In this document: positions 1 to 8,048 of the stretch, one piece after another
Position numbering within the stretch: the stretch's first letter is position 1
How the letters are laid out: each line of letters opens with the position of its first letter
Made by a program: the position numbers and the translations under genes
Notes under the pieces: model-generated
What the model was told of the DNA's origin: nothing
The model's database searches: none
Seen by the model: only the letters and a program-made list of their open reading frames with translations
From: Oceanimonas aquatica
GTDB lineage: Bacteria > Pseudomonadota > Gammaproteobacteria > Enterobacterales > Aeromonadaceae
DNA: 64,000 bases
Reading direction: 5' to 3'
Assembly (NCBI RefSeq): GCF_030732065.1
Contig: NZ_JAVBHX010000003.1
Coordinates: forward strand, 124,001-188,000

Positions 1-1
1 G

Positions 2-544
2 GTGGCGGTGCTGCCGGTGTGGCACCTGCTGGTGGCCCACGGCATTGCGCTGGAAGCCCATGGTCAGAACATGGTGCTGGTGCATCGCAATGGCTGGCCG
101 GTGCGGCTGGTGCTGCGCGATTTTCACGAGAGCGTGGAGTATGTGCCCGCCTTTGTTCGCGCGCCGGAGCGGGTGCCGGACTTTCCGGCGCTGGATGCCT
201 GCTACCGGAAAGCCGCGCCCAACCAGTATTACTGGATGGAAACCCTGGAGTTGCTGCGCGAGCTGGTGATGGACACCCTCTTTGTGTTCAACCTGAGCGA
301 AGTGTCCAATCTGCTTGAAAGTCACTGTGGCCTGCCGGAAAACCGGTTCTGGTCCCGGCTGGCGCTCCGGCTGGAGCGCTACGCCAGCGAGCACCATCTG
401 CAGGCGCGCCAGCGCCGGCTGGGGCACGATGCCCGCCAGCTTTATACCGAATCCCTGTTAACCCGCAAGTTGTCCGGTAACCGGGTGGACTATCACCATC
501 TGATCGACAACCCCCTGTGTGCGGAACCCCATCACGAGAGCTGA
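2..544 (+). CDS. asbB: AsbB-like NIS siderophore synthetase, C-terminal part (cut by window start)
   Basis: Only the last 180 or so residues are present; the reading frame is open from the first base, so the gene begins outside the window. The residues resemble the C-terminal part of IucA/IucC-type NRPS-independent siderophore synthetases, which condense citrate with polyamines using ATP. It lies 5 bp before asbC and is followed by asbD-E and asbF, which is the order asbB-C-D-E-F known from petrobactin operons, so it is most likely AsbB (condensing the second spermidine arm). The fragment itself lacks the ATP-binding core, so the assignment leans on context. Confidence 0.75.
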   Translation: MAVLPVWHLLVAHGIALEAHGQNMVLVHRNGWPVRLVLRDFHESVEYVPAFVRAPERVPDFPALDACYRKAAPNQYYWMETLELLRELVMDTLFVFNLSEVSNLLESHCGLPENRFWSRLALRLERYASEHHLQARQRRLGHDARQLYTESLLTRKLSGNRVDYHHLIDNPLCAEPHHES

Positions 545-549
545 ATCCG

Positions 550-1824
550 ATGTTGTATGTAAACGAGCAATTTTATGATCGGGCCCATTTCGAGGCCGCC
601 GCCCGTGAGTTTGCGGCCCTGTCGGCCCTTGCTGACTGCCGGCAATACCGCTACGCGGTCTGTCTGCCGGCCACGGCAGACTGGCTGGCGCTGTTTTTCT
701 ATCTGCGCGACGCCGGCAGCACGGTATTGCCGCTGCACCCGGACATGCCCCTGGAAGCGGCCCAGCGACAGGCCCGGCGGGCCGGCTGTCACTGGCTGTT
801 TTATCACGATCTGCATGCCGAACCGCTGGATCAGGGCCGCCCGGCGATACCGGGGGGCGAGTTGCTGCAGATGAGCTCCGGCACCACCGGCGAGCCCAAG
901 TGTATTGCCCGCGCCTGGGCCAGCATAGAGCGCGAGCTGAGCAGTTATGTGAGTCATTTTCGCGAGCCCGAGACCATGACGGCGGTGATCGCCTGTCCGC
1001 TCACCCATTCCTACGGTCTGATCGCCGGCCTGCTGGTGGCCCTGCGCCGGGGACAGGTGCCGGTGATCCTCGACAACCTCAATCCCAAATACCTGCTGCG
1101 GCGTTTGCGGGCCATACCGCAGCATTTGCTCTATTCCTCACCGGCCATGCTCAACACCCTGTGCCGGCTGCTGCCGGCCGGGGAGCGCCTGCATGGGGTG
1201 ATGACCTCCGGCACCGTGTTGCCCGGTCCCTGGTTTCAGACCCTGAGCGCCTGCACCGAGCATCTGTTTCAGCAATACGGTTGTTCCGAGGCTGGCTGCA
1301 TTGCCATCAACCCGGCGGTGACCTCCGCCGGTGATATTGGCTTTGTGCTGCCGCATCTGATGCTGGTCAATGCCCCCAGCGGCGAAGCGCCGGCCGAGCT
1401 GGTGTTTAAAGGGGAGGACGGCGTTATTCACACTCGGGATCTGGGTTACCGGCGCCCCGACGGCATGCTGGTGTTCGTGGCCCGCAGTGATGACACCATC
1501 AATGTGGCCGGGCTGAACCTCTACCCACAGGAGGTGGAAGACGTGGTCATGGCGATGCCCGGCATTGATGACGCCGTGGTGCTGCGCAAGCCGGATCCCT
1601 TTTCCGGCGAGCGGGCCTGCCTGCTGTTTACCGCCGATGCGTCGGTCTCGCTAAATGCGTTACGGGACTGGTGCCGGGCCCGGCTGGTGCCCTATCAGAT
1701 CCCGGCGGAGATGGTGCAGGTGGAGGATATCGCGCGCCAGGCCAACGGCAAGATCAGCCGCCGGGAGGTGGCGGCGCGCTTTGCCGCCGGTGAGCTGACC
1801 CTCACTGCCGGGGAGGTGGCCTGA
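550..1824 (+). CDS. asbC: AsbC-like 3,4-dihydroxybenzoate adenylation enzyme
   Basis: An AMP-forming ligase of 424 residues. The phosphate-loop motif MSSGTTGEPK is visible near residue 112, followed by a QQYGCSEAG segment and the hinge/C-terminal lid ending in NGKISRRE, whose lysine is the usual catalytic residue. In petrobactin synthesis AsbC activates 3,4-dihydroxybenzoate and loads it on the aryl carrier protein AsbD. The start at 550 is preferred over an upstream GTG at 517 because GAGAG lies just before it and it clears the previous stop. The stop overlaps the next start by one base, implying translational coupling. Confidence 0.85.
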   Translation: MLYVNEQFYDRAHFEAAAREFAALSALADCRQYRYAVCLPATADWLALFFYLRDAGSTVLPLHPDMPLEAAQRQARRAGCHWLFYHDLHAEPLDQGRPAIPGGELLQMSSGTTGEPKCIARAWASIERELSSYVSHFREPETMTAVIACPLTHSYGLIAGLLVALRRGQVPVILDNLNPKYLLRRLRAIPQHLLYSSPAMLNTLCRLLPAGERLHGVMTSGTVLPGPWFQTLSACTEHLFQQYGCSEAGCIAINPAVTSAGDIGFVLPHLMLVNAPSGEAPAELVFKGEDGVIHTRDLGYRRPDGMLVFVARSDDTINVAGLNLYPQEVEDVVMAMPGIDDAVVLRKPDPFSGERACLLFTADASVSLNALRDWCRARLVPYQIPAEMVQVEDIARQANGKISRREVAARFAAGELTLTAGEVA

Positions 1825-3137
1825 TGGAACAACAGCAGATTATCAACGCCATTCACCGGGTGCTGCGCGATACCCTGGCTCATCCGCATCTGAGCGGGTT
1901 CGGGCCCGATGCTCGGTTGAATGAAGACTTGTACCTGGACTCGATACAGATGCTGCAGTTGCTGCTTCACCTGGAGCTGGACTGGGGCTTTACCATTCCC
2001 GAGCAAGCGCTGGGTCAGGAAGATTTCACCACGGTGGCCGGCCTGGCCGCCTTTCTTGAGCGCAGTGCCGGTGAGACTGAGCCGGCGGTGCCGGACACGG
2101 CCGGGAGCGAGCCGGGAGAGGGCGTGCACGGCGAGGAGTATGAAGACATCAAGGTGCACTGCTTTGTCAGCTGTGTCTGCGATGCGCTGAAGCAGGCCGG
2201 CATTGATCACCGGCCCTATTATTTTTCGGTGTGGGATGCAGATTTCGCCATCGAGCCGGGCTGGGTGCTGAGCTACCACGCCCCCTCGATCAATCATGAC
2301 ATCTTTCACTACTGGTTCGAACGCCTGTACGGCATTCCGTTGCAGCAGTGGTACCGGCCGGACGCTTCCCGGGCCGACAATATCGCCACCCTGTGCGAGC
2401 TGGTCGAGCAACGGCCGGCCACGGGCTCTGTGATGGTGATGCTCGATCTTTACCAGTTGCCCGAGCGGGAAAACAAGTTCAACCAGAACCCCTTTCCGCA
2501 CTATGTATTGCTGGAAACCACCGCCGATCCGGACGTCTGGATGATGCGGGATCCGGATTACCGCTGGGAAGGCGAACTGCCACGGGCGCGCATATTGCAG
2601 GCGGTGGATCAGCCCACTGTGGCCGGTGGCTGGCGCTTTGACCGCAGCACGGCCCGGCCGGCGCCACCGGAGGTGGTGCGGGACTACTTTCTTGCCTGCT
2701 TTCAGCCCGAGCGCAATGCCCTGACCGAGGGAGTACGGCGCATTCTGCAGGCGCACCTGAACGGCACCGATGGCGTGCAGCTGAGCAACCTGAGCCATGC
2801 CCTGCGCGAGCTGCCGGTGATCTCGGTGCGTAAATACGGCTATGAGCACGCCTTTGCCTTTTTCTGGCGGGAATTGAAGCTGGCCGACGCCGATTTCGAG
2901 AGCTGGTGCGCAGTAATAGAAAGCCTGATCCAGGGCTTTAAAACGCTGCATTACCAGCTGATGAAGCTGGGGCAAAGCGGGGATGAGGCACTGGTGCCGG
3001 CCATTACTCAACAGCTGGATACCCTGGACGACACCGAGTTCCGGCTCAAGGGCGGACTGGCGGCGGTGTTTGCCGACTGGTGCGCTCACCATGGCTTGGC
3101 GGCCGGTGACGCCGACGTGATGGAGGGCGCAGCATGA
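1824..3137 (+). CDS. asbDE: AsbD-AsbE fusion: aryl carrier protein joined to petrobactin condensing enzyme
   Basis: 437 residues. Residues 1-80 form a carrier-protein domain with the phosphopantetheine site DLYLDSIQM (serine near residue 36). Residues 80-105 are an acidic, proline/glycine-rich linker. From about residue 107 the protein matches the AsbE type, with a segment HRPYYFSVWDADF near the start of that domain. In Bacillus asbD and asbE are separate genes; here one uninterrupted frame carries both. AsbE moves the 3,4-dihydroxybenzoyl group from the carrier to spermidine. The gene overlaps asbC and asbF at start and stop, so the operon is tightly coupled. The DE assignment follows order plus motif; AsbE is recognised with moderate certainty. 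Confidence 0.8.
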   Translation: MEQQQIINAIHRVLRDTLAHPHLSGFGPDARLNEDLYLDSIQMLQLLLHLELDWGFTIPEQALGQEDFTTVAGLAAFLERSAGETEPAVPDTAGSEPGEGVHGEEYEDIKVHCFVSCVCDALKQAGIDHRPYYFSVWDADFAIEPGWVLSYHAPSINHDIFHYWFERLYGIPLQQWYRPDASRADNIATLCELVEQRPATGSVMVMLDLYQLPERENKFNQNPFPHYVLLETTADPDVWMMRDPDYRWEGELPRARILQAVDQPTVAGGWRFDRSTARPAPPEVVRDYFLACFQPERNALTEGVRRILQAHLNGTDGVQLSNLSHALRELPVISVRKYGYEHAFAFFWRELKLADADFESWCAVIESLIQGFKTLHYQLMKLGQSGDEALVPAITQQLDTLDDTEFRLKGGLAAVFADWCAHHGLAAGDADVMEGAA

Positions 3138-3988
3138 AGATTGCACTCTGTACCATCAGCTTTCGGCACCAGCTGGTGTCGCTGGCCGAGCTGGCCATCT
3201 GGGCCCAGGCCAACCAGTTTCAGGGCATTGAGCTGTGGGGGGCCCATGCCCGCAACCTGGCGGGACAGCCCCATTACGATGGTGACTGGCTGGCCGGCTT
3301 TGGCCTGGAGGTGCCCATGCTCAGCGATTATCTGCCCACCGAGGGCCCGCATGAGGAGATTCGGCAGCAGACCCTGAGCCTGTGTGCGCTGGCCCGACAC
3401 TGGGGAGCGAAGCGCATTCGCACCTTTGCCGGTCGTTGCGGCAGCCACGACACCACCCCGGAGCAGCGCGCCGCCATTGCGGCCTGTTTGCGGGAGCAGA
3501 GCATGATGGCCGCGGATCACGGCCTGGAGCTGCTGGTGGAAACCCACCCGGGCACCCTGGCGGACTGTGGCGCTTCTACCCTGCGCCTGCTTGACGAAGT
3601 CAATCATTCGGCCTTTAAACTCAATTTCGACACCCTGCATGTGTGGGAAGGCGGGGATGAGCCGCTGGCCCTGCTGCGCCAGCTGCGCCCCCATGTGGGC
3701 TATTTTCACCTCAAGAATGTGTACTGCCGTGATCAGCTGTCGGTATTCAACCCGGCCAATGTGTATGCGGCGGCCGGCGATCGCGAAGGCATGGTCCCCC
3801 TGTTTGAAGGCGAGCTGGACTACCGGACGTTTCTGGCGGCCCTGCTGGACGAAAACGAGCCGAATATATCGGCCTCGCTGGAGTGGTTCGGCAACAACGC
3901 CTATGAGGTACTGGGCCGGGATCGCCGGATCATCGCCGGGCTGGTCCGCGAGGCCTGTGCGCATCCGCAGCTGCTCGCCGTGGGATAA
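3134..3988 (+). CDS. asbF: AsbF-like 3-dehydroshikimate dehydratase
   Basis: 284 residues, a xylose-isomerase-like TIM barrel. The N terminus KIALCTISFRHQLVS and the IELWGAHARNL segment are very close to AsbF, which turns 3-dehydroshikimate into 3,4-dihydroxybenzoate, the catechol of petrobactin. Metal-binding candidates include E in LVETHPG, D in NFDTLH, H in YFHLKN and E in SLEWFG. The ATG overlaps the asbDE stop (ATGA). The next gene starts 10 bases after this one with a strong AAGGAGGG site, so it belongs to the same transcript. Confidence 0.9.
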   Translation: MKIALCTISFRHQLVSLAELAIWAQANQFQGIELWGAHARNLAGQPHYDGDWLAGFGLEVPMLSDYLPTEGPHEEIRQQTLSLCALARHWGAKRIRTFAGRCGSHDTTPEQRAAIAACLREQSMMAADHGLELLVETHPGTLADCGASTLRLLDEVNHSAFKLNFDTLHVWEGGDEPLALLRQLRPHVGYFHLKNVYCRDQLSVFNPANVYAAAGDREGMVPLFEGELDYRTFLAALLDENEPNISASLEWFGNNAYEVLGRDRRIIAGLVREACAHPQLLAVG

Positions 3989-3997
3989 GGAGGGAGT

Positions 3998-4693
3998 ATG
4001 TCGTTGAATCCGGTGATCACCGATACCCTGCTTCTGGTGATGGCTGAGGAGGATGAGTTTGTTGTGGCGCTGAGCAGGCAGCTGCAGCAGGCCGGACACA
4101 AAACGCTGTGTTGCTCCATGGTGCAGGCGATGGCGCTGCTGGAACGAGAGCTGCCGTTAATGGCGGTGCTGTGCCTGCCGGTGGGGGAGGCGGGGCCGGA
4201 ATGGGTGCAGCAGTGCCGGCAGCTGAGTGACCGACCCCTGCTGGCGATTGCAGCGGACGAGTCGGCGGCAGGGCGCATTGCCGCCCTGAGCCGGGGCGCC
4301 GATGATGCACTCTCTGCGCCGGCCGATGTTGAGGAGTGCCTGCTGCGCATTCAGGCACTGTTACGGCGCTACTCACCGGGGCCGGCGCAGCCGGCCCGAA
4401 TACTGCGGGCCGACGGCCTGTGCCTGGATCGCCAGCAAATGCAGGTGAGCGTGGGCCAGGCCCCGGTCACGCTGACCCCCATTCAGTTCCGGCTGCTGTG
4501 GACCCTGGTGGCGCACCGGGAGCGGGTGCTGGACAAACCCTTTCTTTATCGCCAGGTGCTGGAAAAGCCGTTCAGCAACGACGATCGCAGTCTGGACATG
4601 CACCTTAGCCGGGTGCGGCGCAAGCTGGTGCAGGCGGGGCTGGACCCGGAGCGGCTGAAGACGGTTCACGGCCGTGGCTATGGGTTTGTCTGA
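3998..4693 (+). CDS. OmpR/PhoB-type transcription regulator with degenerate receiver domain
   Basis: 231 residues: receiver-like domain 1-125, winged-helix DNA-binding domain about 130-231 with the usual end SLDMHLSRVRRKL and VHGRGYGFV. The receiver lacks the normal phosphorylation chemistry: the acidic pair is replaced by AEED, the phospho-acceptor position in AVLCLPVGE is not aspartate, and the conserved Lys-Pro is LSAPAD. No histidine kinase gene is nearby. It follows asbF by 9 bp and precedes the receptor promoter, so it may regulate petrobactin genes independently of phosphorylation. This role is inferred. Confidence 0.8.
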   Translation: MSLNPVITDTLLLVMAEEDEFVVALSRQLQQAGHKTLCCSMVQAMALLERELPLMAVLCLPVGEAGPEWVQQCRQLSDRPLLAIAADESAAGRIAALSRGADDALSAPADVEECLLRIQALLRRYSPGPAQPARILRADGLCLDRQQMQVSVGQAPVTLTPIQFRLLWTLVAHRERVLDKPFLYRQVLEKPFSNDDRSLDMHLSRVRRKLVQAGLDPERLKTVHGRGYGFV

Positions 4694-4709
4694 GGTGATT
4701 CACCACCGA

Positions 4710-4727
4710 ATGTAACAAATGTAAAAA
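4710..4727 (+). promoter_or_regulatory. Tandem 9-bp direct repeat, candidate site for the adjacent OmpR-type regulator
   Basis: ATGTAACAA (4710-4718) is followed directly by ATGTAAAAA (4719-4727). OmpR/PhoB regulators bind head-to-tail repeats of this kind. It lies between the regulator gene and the receptor gene. Confidence 0.4.
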
Positions 4728-4770
4728 TCATTTACCGGAATACCAGAAATATTGAGAATACGCCCACAAA

Positions 4771-4785
4771 TAAAAATCGTTCTCA
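4771..4785 (+). promoter_or_regulatory. Probable Fur box upstream of the siderophore receptor
   Basis: The 15-mer TAAAAATCGTTCTCA matches 10 of 14 informative positions of the 7-1-7 Fur motif (TGATAATnATTATCA), including the half TTcTCA. It is 22 bp before the receptor start, as expected for iron repression. Confidence 0.55.
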
Positions 4786-4806
4786 TTAAATGGATGTTTA
4801 CTCTCA

Positions 4807-6741
4807 ATGACTAAGCCCGTTTCCCTGCTGACCCGACCCTCTGCCCTGGCCGTGGCCGTTACCGCCGCAATAGGCGCCGCCCCGGCCTTGGCTAACAGCA
4901 ACCACTATACCGAACTGGATCAGGTGCTGGTGACCGAGTCGCGCACCGCGCCGGATACCGATATCGTGATTGGCGAGGAGGCGCTGGAGAAGCGCCAGGC
5001 CAATGACGTGGCCGATATTTTTGCCGGCAACCCCGAGGTGACCGTAGGCGGCTCGGCGCCGGCGGCGCAGAAAATTTACGTGCGCGGCGTGGAAGATACC
5101 CTGCTTAACGTCAGCGTGGACGGTGCCACTCAGGGCGGCCAGCTGTTCCATCATCAGGGCCGGCTGCTGATCGATCCCGAGCTGCTCAAGCAGGTAGAAG
5201 TGTCTGCCGGTGCCGGCGAGGCTACCAATGGTCCGGGTGCCCTGGGCGGCGCCATTCGCTTTGTGACCAGGGATCCCTCCGACTTGCTGCGTCCGGGGCA
5301 GCGCCTTGGTGCCACGGTAAAAAGCGGTTACTACAGTAATACCGATGGCTTCAAGGCGTCCGCCAGCGTCTATGGTCATCTTACCGATGACTGGAGTGCC
5401 CTGGCCACCCTGTCGCGCACCGATCTGGGCGAATATGAAGATGGCGATGGTAACACTCAGCCCTATACCGGCACCGAGCTGAACACCGGCTTTGCCAAGG
5501 TGGTGGGTCAGCTTACCGATGAGCAGAAGCTGAGCCTGAGCTATGAGCGCAGCCGGGATCAGGCGTTTCGCTCCACCAAGGCGCATATGCTGGAAAACAC
5601 GCCCATCAATCAGGATCTGCAACGCGAGACCATCACCGGTAAATATGGCTTTAGCCCGAATAACAGCGATTTGGTTGACGCCGAACTGACCCTGTACCGT
5701 ACCGCGTCCACCCTGGATCAGTACGAAGGGAAATGGGGAGATATCTACGCCAGCGCCGAAAGCCAGGGCGGCGATCTGCGCAACAAGAGCCGGCTGGGTG
5801 CCAACACCCTGACCTATGGCGTGGACTACCGCCACGACAAGGGCGTGCTGTATCAGCCTAAATATTCTCTGACCGACACCGACAAGGGCCGGGTGACCGG
5901 AGTCTATTTGCAGGATCATTTCCAGGTAACCGACCGCCTGCTGCTGAGCGCCGGTGCCCGCTACGACTGGTACCAGCTTGATGAAGCCCGCTCCGGTCGC
6001 AGCTACAGCGAGTCCGGCTTCAGCCCCAACCTGGGCTTCAGCCTGGATGTGACCGATGAGCTGAACCTTCACGGCGGCTGGGCCCGGGCTTTCCGCGGCA
6101 CTCAGGTGAAGGAAATTTACCTGCTGGAGTTTGAAAACGCGCCGGATCGCAAGGAAGAAACCGCCGACAACTACGAGCTGGGCGTGACCTACCGCAGTGG
6201 CGGCCTGCACCTGACTGCCGAGGCCTTTGTGACCCATATCGACGACATAGTGGGTCGTAACGACAACCGCCAGCTGGGCAATCTGGGTGATCTCAGGAAC
6301 AAAGGCTTTACCGCCGGCATCGGCTACGACTGGACTCGGGTAAGTGCCGGTCTGAGCTACAGCCAGAGCCGCCCCGAATTTGAAGGTCAGCCGCTGTCTG
6401 ACTGGAACATGGGCATCGGCACCAGCCAGGGTGATCTCTGGGTGGCCAGCCTGGACTTTTACCCGGTTGAGAGCGTGGACCTGGGCTGGACCGGCCGCTT
6501 CTCCGAGCGCCTGACCACAGTGGCGGATGGCTTCTCCGAGAAGCCCGGTTACGGCGTGCATGATATCCATGCCCGCTGGCGTCCGCTGGCTGGCGATCAG
6601 CTGACCCTGGCCCTGAGCATCAACAATCTGTTCGACAAGCAGTATCTGGATCACGCCACCTTTGCCGATCCGGACGATGTGACCGCCGGCCTGCCCGAAG
6701 CCGGCCGTGATATTCGCGTGAGTGCCAGCTACCGCTTCTGA
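4807..6741 (+). CDS. TonB-dependent outer-membrane receptor, probably for ferric petrobactin
   Basis: 644 residues. A signal peptide of about 29 residues ends at APALA. A TonB-box-like DQVLVTES is near residue 40, a plug domain follows (VRGVEDTLLNVSVDG, GPGALGGAIRFVTRDP), then a 22-strand-type barrel ending in a terminal phenylalanine (ASYRF), as outer-membrane proteins do. It sits between petrobactin synthesis and a matching ABC importer, so ferric petrobactin is the likely ligand, but specificity cannot be read from sequence. A Fur box and a tandem repeat precede it. The ribosome-binding site is weak. Confidence 0.85.
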   Translation: MTKPVSLLTRPSALAVAVTAAIGAAPALANSNHYTELDQVLVTESRTAPDTDIVIGEEALEKRQANDVADIFAGNPEVTVGGSAPAAQKIYVRGVEDTLLNVSVDGATQGGQLFHHQGRLLIDPELLKQVEVSAGAGEATNGPGALGGAIRFVTRDPSDLLRPGQRLGATVKSGYYSNTDGFKASASVYGHLTDDWSALATLSRTDLGEYEDGDGNTQPYTGTELNTGFAKVVGQLTDEQKLSLSYERSRDQAFRSTKAHMLENTPINQDLQRETITGKYGFSPNNSDLVDAELTLYRTASTLDQYEGKWGDIYASAESQGGDLRNKSRLGANTLTYGVDYRHDKGVLYQPKYSLTDTDKGRVTGVYLQDHFQVTDRLLLSAGARYDWYQLDEARSGRSYSESGFSPNLGFSLDVTDELNLHGGWARAFRGTQVKEIYLLEFENAPDRKEETADNYELGVTYRSGGLHLTAEAFVTHIDDIVGRNDNRQLGNLGDLRNKGFTAGIGYDWTRVSAGLSYSQSRPEFEGQPLSDWNMGIGTSQGDLWVASLDFYPVESVDLGWTGRFSERLTTVADGFSEKPGYGVHDIHARWRPLAGDQLTLALSINNLFDKQYLDHATFADPDDVTAGLPEAGRDIRVSASYRF

Positions 6742-6754
6742 TCCCCTTGCTATT

Positions 6755-6783
6755 TAAAGGCAGGCATATAGTGCCTGCCTTTA
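6755..6783 (+). terminator. 12-bp perfect hairpin after the receptor gene
   Basis: TAAAGGCAGGCA and TGCCTGCCTTTA flank a TATAG loop. The following T-run is short (TTTA), so it may be a partial terminator or a processing/stability element that sets receptor levels above the downstream transporter. Confidence 0.6.
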
Positions 6784-6802
6784 ACCGTTTACGGAGGTAT
6801 TC

Positions 6803-7087
6803 ATGTTTGAGACAAGCACAGTGGTTAACACCATTGAGGGCAGCAAGTATCTGCGTCATTTGTGCAAGCATTTCAATCACAAGGTCGAGGCCCGCTGGAA
6901 CGACCATCAAGGTGAGATTGAGTTCGACATTGGCCGCTGCACCATGGCGGCGAATGCCGAAGCGCTGCATATTCACTGCCGAGCCGAAGACCAGGCTCGG
7001 CTGGAAGAGCTGAAAGCAGTGATAAAGTCCCACTTTGATCGCTTTGCCCGCCGTGAGCAGCAGGTGCTGCACTGGCCACAAGGCTGA
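6803..7087 (+). CDS. DUF2218 family protein of siderophore locus
   Basis: 94 residues, small soluble protein resembling the DUF2218 family, often found beside siderophore genes. Visible conserved-looking parts are the N-terminal STVVNTIEGSKYLRHLCKHF and a central EFDIGRCTM. No membrane segment or signal peptide. It is between receptor and binding protein, 8 bp before the latter, with GGAGG before its own start. Function is not known; a role in handling the ferric siderophore in the cytoplasm is a guess from context. Confidence 0.75.
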   Translation: MFETSTVVNTIEGSKYLRHLCKHFNHKVEARWNDHQGEIEFDIGRCTMAANAEALHIHCRAEDQARLEELKAVIKSHFDRFARREQQVLHWPQG

Positions 7088-7095
7088 AGGAGGGA

Positions 7096-8022
7096 ATGAT
7101 GCGTGTTATGGCTCTGGCGCTGTTGGCCGCCGTTGTTTTTCCTTTTGCTGTCGCCGCCGCGCCGGCGGAGTTGGTTACCGTGAAGCACCCCATGGGCAGC
7201 ACGCAGGTACAGGTAAGGCCCGAGCGGGTGGTGGTAACGGGCATTGCCGCCCTGGATGTGCTGGATGCCTTTGGCATAGCGCCGGTGGCGGTGACCAAGG
7301 AATATCTGCCCGATTATCTGGCGCAATACCGTAGCGAGCAATATGCTACGTCCGGCACCCTGTTTGAGCCCGACTTTGAGGGTATCTTCAGCCTGAAGCC
7401 GGATCTCATTATTGTTGGCCCCCGCAGCTCGGATCAGTTTGCTGAGCTGAGCAAAATCGCCCCGACTCTGGTGTTTGCCCCCGATGAACAGGCCGGTGCC
7501 AGCTACTGGCAGGCCACGCAGCAGCTGTGGCGCACCCTGGGGCGGGTGTTTGCCATTGAAGACAGGGTAGAGGCCAAAATCGCCGCCTTGAATGCCGAGT
7601 TTAACGCCATTGCCGGGCGCAACCGGACCGAGCAAAACAATGCTCTGCTGGTGATGAGCAGCGGCAAGAACATGACCGCCTTTGGCGCGCACTCACGCTT
7701 TTCCGCCCTCTTCCGTGACTTTGGCTTTGTGAATGCGGCTGAGGTACACAGTCAGTCCCGTCATGGTGAGCTGGTGTCTTTTGAGTACATCAAGCAGGCC
7801 AACCCTCAGCACCTGTTTATCATCGATCGCGACAAGGTAGTGAACAAGGGCAGAAGCACCACGCATGAGCAGTTTGACAATGCCCTGGTAAAAGCCACCA
7901 ATGCTTACCGGAACCAGGCCGTGACTTACCTCAATACCAGTGCCTGGTACATCACCGCCTCGGGCGTGACCGCCACCGAAATCATGATTTCGGACGTGAA
8001 ACAGAACCTGCAGATGCAGTAA
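7096..8022 (+). CDS. Periplasmic siderophore-binding protein (FatB/VctP/CeuE type)
   Basis: 308 residues. Hydrophobic signal peptide ends around VAAAPA with no lipobox cysteine, so it is predicted free in the periplasm. The TroA/BtuF-like fold is shown by ERVVVTGIAALDVLDAFGI, DLIIVGPRSSDQF and the C-terminal YITASGV region. It belongs to the catecholate/petrobactin binder group (FatB, YclQ, CeuE). It is the first gene of a binding-protein, permease, permease, ATPase set with a strong AAGGAGGG site. Confidence 0.85.
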   Translation: MMRVMALALLAAVVFPFAVAAAPAELVTVKHPMGSTQVQVRPERVVVTGIAALDVLDAFGIAPVAVTKEYLPDYLAQYRSEQYATSGTLFEPDFEGIFSLKPDLIIVGPRSSDQFAELSKIAPTLVFAPDEQAGASYWQATQQLWRTLGRVFAIEDRVEAKIAALNAEFNAIAGRNRTEQNNALLVMSSGKNMTAFGAHSRFSALFRDFGFVNAAEVHSQSRHGELVSFEYIKQANPQHLFIIDRDKVVNKGRSTTHEQFDNALVKATNAYRNQAVTYLNTSAWYITASGVTATEIMISDVKQNLQMQ

Positions 8023-8048
8023 GCCCTTGATGCGGTCGGGAAGTTAAC

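Noticed and set aside
1695-3146. 483-codon open frame opposite the asbDE fusion
   Set aside because: Antisense shadow with no recognisable protein features.
4804-6654. 616-codon open frame opposite the TonB-dependent receptor
   Set aside because: Antisense shadow; the receptor has a signal peptide, plug and terminal phenylalanine.
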